Shown piece by piece: positions 28,179-35,577 of a DNA stretch of 43,010 nucleotides. The notes under the pieces are model-generated. The model worked only from the letters and a program-made list of their open reading frames with translations, had not been told where the DNA came from and did not search any database. A program made the translations under genes and the position numbers. Positions within the stretch are counted from its first letter, which is position 1, and each line of letters opens with the position of its first letter. This DNA comes from an uncultured Opitutia bacterium (GTDB lineage: Bacteria; Verrucomicrobiota; Verrucomicrobiia; Opitutales; Coraliomargaritaceae): the NCBI GenBank assembly GCA_913041275.1, contig CAJWHF010000007.1:1-43010 (forward strand). Reading direction: 5' to 3'.

Positions 28179-29339
28179 ATGAAAAAGCCGCAACGCATCT
28201 CTACAACAGACAGAAATAACAAGATTGTATGCTTTACTCTTAAAAAGGCTAAAAACACCAGCGGTACGACGCACTACCGTGTAACTGGAACACTTCACAA
28301 AGAACACCTCGATAAAAAATTCAAACATCGTTGGGAAGCCGAAAGATTTATTGATACCTTACAGAAGCAAGAGGACGCAGCACGGTCAAAGCAAAACAAC
28401 ATCAACACCACACTGACTCAAAAGCAGGTCAATGATGCTACTGCTGCTTTTGATAAGATCCCAAAAAAAGTGAGCTTAAGTCAAATTGTTGACTTTTACA
28501 TACACCATAAACCAGATGAGGAGAAAAGCGTTAGTGAGGCCTACGAGCATTACTTATCCGAGAAGAAACGAGTAGGCCTATCAAAGAATACGATAAGAGA
28601 GATCAACACTGTTATGAAGCCATTCGTTAAAGAGTATAGCTATTATCTTACTTCAAGTATCCAGGAGGCAGATCTGTCTAAGTTAATTCAAAAAGGCAAA
28701 GTATCCGATCAAACTCAAAATAATAGACAAAGAGTTTATAAAAAGTTCTTTAACTACTGCTTTACGCAAGATTGGGTAAGTCAAAATCCCCTCCGCAGAT
28801 ACGGGATGATTAAAATCGATCACGACACCGTTAAGGTTTTCACTCCAAAGGAGGCGAGAACTGTGATTGAAACCGTCGCCCACAAAGATCATGAGGCGCT
28901 TCTACCCTACATCACTCTAATGATGTTCTGCGGGTTAAGGAATAGCGAAGCCTCAAAGCTGTCCTGGGACAAAATACACTTCGATGGAGACACTGTGAAT
29001 GTCTATATAGATGCCAAAATTGCCAAGACCCCCAGCCGTAGATGCATTACCGCACAGAATAATGCCGCTCGGCTTTTAAAATACTGCAAGGATAACAATC
29101 TGACTGAGACTTACCCAAAAAACTTTCGCAAGCGCTTTGACAGACTAAAAGCTGCGACAGAAATTGAATGGAGTAACAATATTCTAAGACACTCATTTGG
29201 TACTTACAGATATGCTCTCACAGATAGTGCAGATGCAACCTCCAAAGAAATGGGCAACAGCCCTGCTATTCTCAAGAAATACTACAACAGGCCAGTCGCA
29301 AAAAGTGATGCCGAGAAATTCTTTGAGCTGGAGATTTAA
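28179..29339 (+). CDS. Tyrosine-type site-specific recombinase (integrase)
   Basis: 386 residues. An N-terminal arm-binding region (about 1-95), a SAM-like core-binding domain (about 100-210) and the catalytic domain (about 220-386). Catalytic positions: Arg254 in FCGLRNSEASKLSW, Lys283 in AKTPSRR, Arg337/His338 in NILRHSFGTY, and nucleophile Tyr369 in SPAILKKYYNRP. The two usual histidines are asparagines (Asn334 in box II and Asn360 before the tyrosine). The gene starts 115 bases from the attL core and is divergent from tRNA-Arg, as expected for the enzyme that inserted this element. It converges on the HUH gene. No excisionase was recognised. Confidence 0.93.
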   Translation: MKKPQRISTTDRNNKIVCFTLKKAKNTSGTTHYRVTGTLHKEHLDKKFKHRWEAERFIDTLQKQEDAARSKQNNINTTLTQKQVNDATAAFDKIPKKVSLSQIVDFYIHHKPDEEKSVSEAYEHYLSEKKRVGLSKNTIREINTVMKPFVKEYSYYLTSSIQEADLSKLIQKGKVSDQTQNNRQRVYKKFFNYCFTQDWVSQNPLRRYGMIKIDHDTVKVFTPKEARTVIETVAHKDHEALLPYITLMMFCGLRNSEASKLSWDKIHFDGDTVNVYIDAKIAKTPSRRCITAQNNAARLLKYCKDNNLTETYPKNFRKRFDRLKAATEIEWSNNILRHSFGTYRYALTDSADATSKEMGNSPAILKKYYNRPVAKSDAEKFFELEI

Positions 29340-29356
29340 GCGGGGCAACAGCGCTT

Positions 29357-30094
29357 CTAATTAAAGCACAAGATTTTCTGCCGATTGAATAAATAGTTTA
29401 ATGCCCAGTCGAGTTGATGTAGCTTGTAGATTGATCGGCAACGCCTGCTAGGCAGGCGATCTCTAAGCCAATGCTTTGAAAGCCCCAAACTCTTTGCATG
29501 CCAGGTAGAACTATAAGCCTTAGTTTGATGACTCGAAGAATTTTTAGCTAGTTTTGTCATGTAGGTAAACCACTGACAAACTTTGAAATAATCTTTCCTT
29601 AATTCTTTTAAAATTTCATCTTTGTCTCTTTCGTATCCTACGCTCGCTTTGTAGTCTTTAAGTATGTTTTCCCATTTCTTTCTTAAAAGCATCCTGTAGG
29701 TCTTTACGGGGAGTTTCTTGGGCAAAATAAGTAAGGCATGAAGGTGATAATTTTTATCTCTCTGATCATTTTCAGTAATTAAGATTCCTCTAATTTTTAG
29801 ATGTTCACTTAAGTATCTTGTAAGTCTCTTAACTGCCCTCTGATAATCATCATTAAAGAATTCGATATCTGTTTTGAATGTACTTTTACACAAGTAAAAA
29901 TCCTTATCTTTGTATTCATTGTAAGCAGCCGATAACTTAAAAAACCAATCAGTCTTCTGCTTTAATAATTTCTCTAACTCTTTTTTACTAATATTCTTTA
30001 AACCATCATAATTGATATAAGTTTTTTCTAATTTCTTATATAGATAGTCTCCTAATGGATCTTCAAATTCCTTTAATTCTTTAGTAGTAGGCAT
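29357..30094 (-). CDS. HUH endonuclease, rolling-circle Rep or relaxase-like
   Basis: 245 residues, Lys-rich. The order of conserved motifs fits a single-tyrosine HUH nickase. A hydrophobic strand IRGILITEN (about 101-109) is followed by the metal-binding HUH motif His117-Leu-His119 in KNYHLHALLIL. A YxxK motif follows at Tyr178/Lys181 in WFTYMTKLAK; Tyr178 is the predicted nucleophile. Such proteins nick one strand at an origin to start rolling-circle replication or transfer. No helicase or Zot/VirD4 domain is attached. The short Arg-rich C-terminus overlaps a strong DNA hairpin (29442-29458). It is convergent with the integrase and divergent from the 200-residue unknown protein. The exact family is not determinable by eye. 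Confidence 0.7.
   Translation of the reverse strand: MPTTKELKEFEDPLGDYLYKKLEKTYINYDGLKNISKKELEKLLKQKTDWFFKLSAAYNEYKDKDFYLCKSTFKTDIEFFNDDYQRAVKRLTRYLSEHLKIRGILITENDQRDKNYHLHALLILPKKLPVKTYRMLLRKKWENILKDYKASVGYERDKDEILKELRKDYFKVCQWFTYMTKLAKNSSSHQTKAYSSTWHAKSLGLSKHWLRDRLPSRRCRSIYKLHQLDWALNYLFNRQKILCFN
29433..29461. other. Strong palindromic hairpin inside the HUH gene
   Basis: CGCCTGC (29442-29448) and GCAGGCG (29452-29458) form a perfect 7-bp stem with loop TAG. Outside it, GATC (29433-29436) pairs with GATC (29458-29461) if the bases between are bulged. It is a GC-rich island in an AT-rich gene. Candidate nick site for the HUH protein, or an unrelated REP-like palindrome. Confidence 0.5.
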
Positions 30095-30353
30095 AGCGAT
30101 ATCTAAAGGCTTTACACTTCGTTGGTGTATCCCCTCAGATATACTAAATTTAATTTAACTTTTTCTACTCGAAGTTAGATTTATAAATTACACGACGTGT
30201 GAATCCCTTTGAAAATAGATCAAATAAGGGTAATTTCTAATGAAGAAATGCCTGCGATTATTTTAGAGATCTAAGAGGGTGTGTTTGTAATTAATCGTAA
30301 AAGATAAACACCAACAGGGAAATCTGACACAGTTACCAAGTGTAATAAATCAT
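30095..30353. promoter_or_regulatory. Divergent gap with several inverted repeats; possible origin/operator region
   Basis: 259 AT-rich bases between the HUH gene and the unknown 200-residue protein. Inverted repeats: TACAC-N7-GTGTA (30113-30129), ACACG-A-CGTGT (30190-30200, the best operator-like site) and GTGTTT-N19-AAACAC (30281-30311). All are variants of an ACAC/GTGT theme. No small ORF with a plausible start was found inside. It must hold both promoters and could hold the replication origin. Confidence 0.45.
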
Positions 30354-30956
30354 GTGAATACGTATGATTTTGAAACACGAAGAACGCTGAGTGCTCTCGG
30401 CATTAGGCAAGAATATCAAGAAGACTTTATGGACGGCCTTGAGCTTCTTTATGAGCTAGAGAGCGAAGAAAATAGATCCAAGGTAAAGTTCACAAAGTTA
30501 GATAGTTTATCGAACAGCTTTTTTGATTCTTTGTATGAGCCCTTATCCAAATGTTATGAAATAGAATTCTGGAATAGCTACTATGAATACGGTAGCGAAA
30601 CATACGACTATGATCTTCTCGTATGTTTCAATAAGAAGTATGGTATTCAGCTAAGGTTTGAAGATGATCCAGAAGAGATAATTCTGGAACTGATCTACCG
30701 TTATGCAGACAAGGAGATTCGCCCCAAAGTTAGTTTTAAAGATACATTAAGAACTTTAGAAAAATGTTTGGGGCAGACAGAAGTTAAGAGTATCAAGCTC
30801 AGCGTGATGTCGATTTCATGTCACAAAAGACTGCCTAGAAGGCATTACAGCGAAAGGTCTAAGCACACACTAACAGATAGTGATCTACGCTATGTATATA
30901 GAGAAATGGGCTACGAGAAGTGTAGCGGTAATACTATGATTAAGTATCTTTACTAA
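30354..30956 (+). CDS. Uncharacterised acidic protein of the integrative element
   Basis: 200 residues from a GTG start; an in-frame ATG lies near 30429, and the Shine-Dalgarno is weak either way. I do not recognise the family. The first two thirds are acidic and rich in Tyr and Glu (MDGLELLYELESEENRSKVK, EFWNSYYEYGSETYDYDLLV). The last third is basic (SISCHKRLPRRHYSERSKHT). There is no signal peptide or membrane segment, so it is probably cytoplasmic. It is divergent from the HUH gene across a palindrome-rich gap, a position often held by a replication or copy-control regulator or an anti-defence protein. The acidic-then-basic profile would also fit a DNA mimic. These are guesses. Confidence 0.6.
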   Translation: MNTYDFETRRTLSALGIRQEYQEDFMDGLELLYELESEENRSKVKFTKLDSLSNSFFDSLYEPLSKCYEIEFWNSYYEYGSETYDYDLLVCFNKKYGIQLRFEDDPEEIILELIYRYADKEIRPKVSFKDTLRTLEKCLGQTEVKSIKLSVMSISCHKRLPRRHYSERSKHTLTDSDLRYVYREMGYEKCSGNTMIKYLY

Positions 30957-30978
30957 TTCGACTCTCATTGCTAAGTTC

Positions 30979-32259
30979 CTAGAGTGAGCTATGAGTTTGA
31001 CTAGGGATAATCAATGTATCGCCTTCATTAACTAGAGCTTCGTATCTACCTTCACTATTTTGGTATCTCACATGAAGTATTTTGGGAGTACCAAAAATAG
31101 GATCTCCACCTAGGGTATGGTTTCCAACAGATAAATTGACGGTACTGCCAAGAGCACTATCCGCAACATACTGTAGCACGTCAGTATAAGTATCATTAGC
31201 CCCATACCTTGCCTCCGTTATGATTAGCGGACTGTCTGATCCTAAAAGCCTAAAGAATGCTTTGCTCCCATTAAACAATGCTTCATGCGATAAGATTTCT
31301 CCATCACCACTCAATAAAGTACTAGATGCTGACCAGCTGACCAAATCAGTCGATGTTTGGACAAGGTAGTACCTAGAAAGCTCTGTCGACCATGAAATAG
31401 TAATATCACCATTATATATGATATTCATTGAAGTCTCTGCAGGATATAAAGTACTCGGATCCGATGTATTGGAGAATCCATTATTAGGATTAGGTTCTTC
31501 AGAATCACCTACCATCTCAATTTGAAAATGAAGCGTAGTTGCAACTCCTGTTCTTGATGCTAAAGTATTACCCGTAGTAAGCGTATGTTCCTTTTCTTCT
31601 CCCAAAACTTTATAACTCAATGTTGCATCAAAAATAGCACCTGATGGCTGACTTGACCAATTAACTGAACTTGCTCCAACATTGCTAGTGCTACTACCAC
31701 CTGAACCACCATCACGCCACAATTCGAATTCAAGCTTAACATTAGATGGTGGATCAAGCCATGGTCTTACTGAGAACGATGGAGATGTTGCATCAAGTAA
31801 AAGGCGCCCATTTTCCCATGTCCCTCCTACAATTTCGGGTTGGAAAGAAGGTATTATTGCAGTTGAAAGATTAACCGAGATAGATACCAAACCCTCGCTT
31901 CCAGAGCCGTGAAGATGCCAAATATAGTTACCTAATGGAAAATCTGTATTTAAAGCATCAAGACTAAGATACCCTTTTGAAAACACATAATGAGCACCAA
32001 TTTTGTTAAACTCTGTTACTGAGCTTTGGCCATATCCTGCGTTCGTAGGGAGCAACACAGACTGGACTTGGTCGGGTAGATTATTTTTAGCACTAGCACG
32101 GAAAGAATAAGGTGTCTGAATGTTTAGGGTAGATCCACTATCATCAGTTTGTTGAAAGATTGATTCTATGAAAATATCAGAATCATTCCATGTAGCTGCA
32201 TTCAAAAAAGCTGCTAAACTCAAGAAAGCTAATGACGAGTATAGATAATTAAGCCTCAC
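30979..32259 (-). CDS. Secreted surface protein with DUF3395-like C-terminal domain
   Basis: 426 residues from a GTG start preceded by AAGGGT. The N-terminal signal peptide is MRLNYLYSSLAFLSLAAFLNA with likely cleavage after LNA. The middle is beta-rich and Ser/Thr/Asn-rich with a Gly/Ser linker (DGGSGGSSTSN). Around residue 290-340 a module reads YLVQTSTDLVSWSASS ... KAFFRLLG, matching the C-terminal module of the neighbouring repeat protein. The last ~80 residues (ARYGANDTYTDVLQYV, VGNHTLGGDPIFG, LHVRYQNSEGRYEALVNEG) resemble DUF3395, a small domain seen at the C-terminus of DNAJC11 and of bacterial surface proteins. Likely exported; partner or ligand unknown. Cargo of the integrative element. 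Confidence 0.65.
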   Translation of the reverse strand: MRLNYLYSSLAFLSLAAFLNAATWNDSDIFIESIFQQTDDSGSTLNIQTPYSFRASAKNNLPDQVQSVLLPTNAGYGQSSVTEFNKIGAHYVFSKGYLSLDALNTDFPLGNYIWHLHGSGSEGLVSISVNLSTAIIPSFQPEIVGGTWENGRLLLDATSPSFSVRPWLDPPSNVKLEFELWRDGGSGGSSTSNVGASSVNWSSQPSGAIFDATLSYKVLGEEKEHTLTTGNTLASRTGVATTLHFQIEMVGDSEEPNPNNGFSNTSDPSTLYPAETSMNIIYNGDITISWSTELSRYYLVQTSTDLVSWSASSTLLSGDGEILSHEALFNGSKAFFRLLGSDSPLIITEARYGANDTYTDVLQYVADSALGSTVNLSVGNHTLGGDPIFGTPKILHVRYQNSEGRYEALVNEGDTLIIPSQTHSSL

Positions 32260-32273
32260 ACCCTTATTCTATT

Positions 32274-32303
32274 AATCTATTCAAATTCTAATAAAGAAAA
32301 AAC
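32274..32303 (-). promoter_or_regulatory. Shared upstream block, copy 1
   Basis: 30 bases matching 34715-34744 at 26 of 30 positions, 14 bases upstream of the start of the DUF3395-like gene. On the coding strand it begins GTTTTTTCTTTAT and ends AATAGATT. It may be a common promoter (with AATAGATT as -10) or a U-rich translation enhancer. Confidence 0.55.
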
Positions 32304-32359
32304 CACCAAACTTTGAAAGCACGGCCCACAAAGCACATCGGACAGAAAACTAGCGTGGC

Positions 32360-34702
32360 CTAATCCGCTATTTTGAAACGGAAAAACTTGGTATCTGTAT
32401 CTGCAGGGATGGTCATAGTGGCTGGATCACCAGCATCTTGCCATGTTTGAAGATCGGAGCTTTCTTCCATCTGTAACTGCACTGTAGCTTGGCTTCCAGA
32501 TACTTCGATTAAAGTAGAGCCAGCACGAAGATCTGTCATTCCTTGCCTACTAGCATTTACCAGGTTGCTGTAATCTACGGTTGGATCAAAGCCAGCACTT
32601 ACAACAACTCCATCTTTGAGACCATCTCCAGATGTATCCTCTAAAAGCGGATTCGTTGAATATGTGTTAACTTCATCACCATCACTAATTCCGTCGCTAT
32701 CGGAGTCGCTTTGCAAAGGATCAGTCGAGTATGTGCCTAGTTCTAGAAAATCATTTAACCCATCACTGTCTGAGTCTGCTAAATTAGGATTTGTTTTGAA
32801 TGTGCTGATTTCATGGAGATCGGGTAGCAGGTCATCATCACTATCTAAATCGTTAGGATCTGTTAAATGGATACTAACTTCAGCTCCATCTAAAAGCCCA
32901 TCATCGTCACTATCCGTGTCTAATGGATCAGAACTGTATGTGTTCACCTCAGATCCATCGCTAAGCCCATCGCTATCAGAGTCGGAAACAATTGGATCAG
33001 TTAGGTAAGTGATGACTTCATCATAATCATTAAGCCCATCAGTATCTGTGTCTGTAAGGTTTGGGTTAGTGCTGAGAATATTACTCTCACGGTAATCTGA
33101 TAGGCCATCACTATCAGCATCTGCAAATACTCTGTATTCAAATTCAGCAGAAGTAGTACCTGCATCATTGGTAACTTCTACTCGCCAGGTGCCGTTGCTC
33201 GTGGATGCTCCGTCGATACTGTATGTAGAGCTTGTGCCGTTTAGAAAAGATGGAATTGGGAATTCGTTAAAGTACCATTGATATGTGTAGTTAGTCGGAT
33301 GACCGTCTGTAGCGGTCGCATTAATTCCTACACTTTCACCACTATAGCTTTCGTAAAAAGTATTTATATCTAAAACAGGAGCCAATAGCTCAATTAGTGC
33401 GGCAAAGGCGTTGCCATTAGAGAAAATTTCAGTGACACCGCTGGATAATTGATCGGCAACGCTACTTGAGTCACCTCCACGAACACGAGAACCCCAAGTT
33501 ACAACTGAGCCATCGGCTTTTAGTGCTGCAAAGGCCTGAGTAGTTGCGTATATAGTATTGACTCCGCTAGATAATTCAGAAGCTACGCCACTTGAGTCGC
33601 CTCCATCAATACTATGTCCCCAAGTAACAACTGAGCCATCAGCTTTTAGTGCTGCAAAGGCAACATTAGTAGAATATATAGTACTGACTGCGCTTGATAA
33701 TCCAGAGGCTACGCTACTTGAGTCGCCTCCATATGTACTATCCCCCCAAGTGACAACTGAGCCATCGTCTTTAAGCGCTGCAAAGGCAGAGTAAGTAGAA
33801 TATATTGCACTCACACCGTTGGATAATTCAGAAGCTACGCTACTTGAGTCGCCTCCATCCATACTACGTCCCCAAGTAACAACTGAGCCATCTTCCTTTA
33901 AGGCTGCAAAGGCAGAACTAGTAGAGTATATAGTACTCACTCCACTGGATAATTCGGAGGCAACGCTACTTGAATCTCCGCCATAGCCACTGCTCCCCCA
34001 AGTAACAACGGATCCATCGTCTTTAAGCGCTACAAATGCATAATTATTAGAGAATATAGTACTGACCCCGTTGGATAATTCAAAGGCTACGCTACTTGAG
34101 TCGCCTCCACGACTACTACGACCCCAAGTAACAACTGAGCCATCGGCTTTTAGTGCTGCAAAGGCCTGAGTAGTTGCGTATATAGTACTGACTCCGCTGG
34201 ATAATTGCGAGGCAACGCCACTTGAATCGCCTGCACTATAACCCCAAGTAACAACTGAACCATCGTATTTTAGCGCTGCGAAAGAATCACCAGTAGTGAA
34301 TATAGTTCTGACTCCGCTGGATAATTGCGAGGCAACGCTACTAGAGTCGCCTCCTTCATCTTGACGACCCCAAGTAACAACTGAGCCATCATCTTTAAGC
34401 GCTGCAAAAGCGAGATCAGCAGAGTATATTGTACTTACACCACTAGTTAATTCAGAAGCTACGCTACTTGAGTCGCCTCCCCAACTACTATCCCCCCAAG
34501 TGACAACTGAGCCATCTTCCTTTAAGGCTGCAAAGGCAGAAGAAGTAGAGAATATAGTACTTACACCACTAGTTAATTCAGAAGATACGCTACTTGAGTC
34601 GCCTCCATGAGTACTAAGCCCCCAAGTTACAACTGAACTACTACCATAAGCAGAAAAAAAACTAACAAGAAAACATAGTAAATATAAACACCTCAAACTC
34701 AT
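32360..34702 (-). CDS. Secreted RCC1-like repeat protein with Ig-like and TSP3 calcium repeats
   Basis: 780 residues. Signal peptide MSLRCLYLLCFLVSFFSAYG. About residues 21-438 hold ten near-identical 42-residue repeats of the form SVVTWGxSxxGGDSSSVA, followed by SELSSGVSTIYSxxxAFAALKxDG, the pattern of RCC1-like beta-propeller blades. Residues ~440-530 form an Ig/PKD-like domain (YTYQWYFNEFPIP, NGTWRVEVTNDAGTTSAEF). About 530-690 carry seven thrombospondin-type-3-like calcium repeats (DSDSDGLSDGSEVNTY and variants). The C-terminus ends in LQMEESSDLQTW ... KFFRFKIAD, a module shared with the upstream secreted protein and with surface proteins of marine Verrucomicrobiota. Two spots in each repeat vary (after VTWG and before AFAAL), suggesting a variable binding face. 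It is the largest gene of the element. Likely adhesin or receptor; no enzyme domain is seen. Confidence 0.8.
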   Translation of the reverse strand: MSLRCLYLLCFLVSFFSAYGSSSVVTWGLSTHGGDSSSVSSELTSGVSTIFSTSSAFAALKEDGSVVTWGDSSWGGDSSSVASELTSGVSTIYSADLAFAALKDDGSVVTWGRQDEGGDSSSVASQLSSGVRTIFTTGDSFAALKYDGSVVTWGYSAGDSSGVASQLSSGVSTIYATTQAFAALKADGSVVTWGRSSRGGDSSSVAFELSNGVSTIFSNNYAFVALKDDGSVVTWGSSGYGGDSSSVASELSSGVSTIYSTSSAFAALKEDGSVVTWGRSMDGGDSSSVASELSNGVSAIYSTYSAFAALKDDGSVVTWGDSTYGGDSSSVASGLSSAVSTIYSTNVAFAALKADGSVVTWGHSIDGGDSSGVASELSSGVNTIYATTQAFAALKADGSVVTWGSRVRGGDSSSVADQLSSGVTEIFSNGNAFAALIELLAPVLDINTFYESYSGESVGINATATDGHPTNYTYQWYFNEFPIPSFLNGTSSTYSIDGASTSNGTWRVEVTNDAGTTSAEFEYRVFADADSDGLSDYRESNILSTNPNLTDTDTDGLNDYDEVITYLTDPIVSDSDSDGLSDGSEVNTYSSDPLDTDSDDDGLLDGAEVSIHLTDPNDLDSDDDLLPDLHEISTFKTNPNLADSDSDGLNDFLELGTYSTDPLQSDSDSDGISDGDEVNTYSTNPLLEDTSGDGLKDGVVVSAGFDPTVDYSNLVNASRQGMTDLRAGSTLIEVSGSQATVQLQMEESSDLQTWQDAGDPATMTIPADTDTKFFRFKIAD
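33388..34642 (-). repeat. Ten tandem 126-bp repeats encoding RCC1-like blades
   Basis: Period 126 bp (42 codons) with ten units; one unit is two codons shorter. The units are similar at DNA level. A 57-bp block is identical at 33501-33557 and 34131-34187, exactly five periods apart, indicating recent exchange or duplication among units. Confidence 0.85.
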
Positions 34703-34714
34703 ACTACTTTTGTA

Positions 34715-34744
34715 AATCTATTCAGATACATATAAAGAAAAAAC
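34715..34744 (-). promoter_or_regulatory. Shared upstream block, copy 2
   Basis: Matches 32274-32303 at 26 of 30 positions and lies 12 bases upstream of the repeat-protein ATG. The first ten and last thirteen bases (plus strand) are identical between copies, the centre varies. Confidence 0.55.
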
Positions 34745-34820
34745 GCTCCCCCAGGCATATCTAGAAGAATAGGGGATAGGATTATAGTGAAATGGGTGGG
34801 GGTCAACTTGCAGTCTACCA

Positions 34821-34917
34821 AACAAAATAATTCGTTCGGGCCAAAATAAGCCAAACTTTTACTACTTTTTATTGGCTTTTGAGCTATATAGCCGAAAAAT
34901 TTATTTTGTTCGGCTTA
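34821..34917. promoter_or_regulatory. Right-end arm-type sites and inverted repeats
   Basis: GCCAAA at 34840-34845 and 34850-34855 (10 bp apart) in GGCCAAAATAAGCCAAAC, almost the same as the left-end pair. An inverted GCCAA lies at 34872-34876. AACAAAATAA (34821-34830) is repeated in reverse as TTATTTTGTT (34901-34910), each next to a GCC-type motif. Fits multiple integrase/excisionase arm sites. Confidence 0.5.
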
Positions 34918-34950
34918 TGTACATAGGTAAATGTAATACAGGACGTTGGT

Positions 34951-34989
<39 letters not shown>

Positions 34990-35016
34990 GTAATGCAAGT
35001 ATATGAATATGCTAAA

Positions 35017-35436
35017 TTAATTTTTGGCTACAAATTCTAGAGAGCCGTCTTTTTTGATGCGGCGATAATAACAACCAGGCCGCGCGGTGCCAGCCTGGTC
35101 CTTAGTGTGACAAGAGCCTTTCCCGGCAGGCGTGACTAAATATAGGATGGAGTTCTGCTCGCAGTTTACTCGAATCTCCTTAATATTTAGGTAGTCCCCA
35201 CTAGTCTTACCCTTGATCCATAACTCGTTACGACTAGTGCTCCAGAAAGTAGCCATGCCGCATTCCCGGGCAGTTTCCAAGGCCAGTTCATTCGCGTATC
35301 CAATAATGAGTAACTCACCGGTCACAGCATCTTGGGCAACAGCAGGCAGCACATCTGACTCGCAATTTGCCACTTTTCGGAGTTTGGCAAAGTCGAGACT
35401 CAGGATGGTACCTTCTTCTAGTTCTTCATGCGTCAT
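35017..35436 (-). CDS. hisI: Phosphoribosyl-AMP cyclohydrolase
   Basis: 139 residues. Opens the adenine ring of phosphoribosyl-AMP, the third step of histidine synthesis. Family signatures: LLIIGYANELALETARECG, TFWSTSRNELWIKGKTSGD, and the metal-binding cysteines in VNCEQN and GKGSCHT / ARPGCYYRRI. It is the stand-alone form with no HisE domain. In the chromosome without the element, tRNA-Arg would follow 27 bases downstream on the same strand, so the tRNA was probably transcribed with, or from a promoter at the end of, hisI. Another histidine gene (hisA) lies 7 kb away. Confidence 0.95.
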   Translation of the reverse strand: MTHEELEEGTILSLDFAKLRKVANCESDVLPAVAQDAVTGELLIIGYANELALETARECGMATFWSTSRNELWIKGKTSGDYLNIKEIRVNCEQNSILYLVTPAGKGSCHTKDQAGTARPGCYYRRIKKDGSLEFVAKN

Positions 35437-35577
35437 ACTCTTTTAGTTACCCGCTTGATAAGGTCGAGTCGAGTTTTGAATGCAAGCGATGAGTCCACCT
35501 TACCCAGAAGAAACTATTTTTTCTTTTCTTTATCGTAGTGGTCCGCATGCTCTAGCGAATTTATATTGATAAACTTC

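Noticed and set aside
30095..30956. Toxin-antitoxin module
   Set aside because: The 200-residue protein shows no toxin or antitoxin motif and has no small overlapping partner gene.
33388..34642. Tandem repeats considered as a CRISPR array
   Set aside because: The 126-bp period is coding, stays in one frame and encodes RCC1-like blades; there are no spacers and no cas genes.
32360..34702. Diversity-generating retroelement acting on the repeat protein
   Set aside because: No reverse transcriptase, accessory gene or template repeat is visible in the window; unit-to-unit recombination explains the variation.
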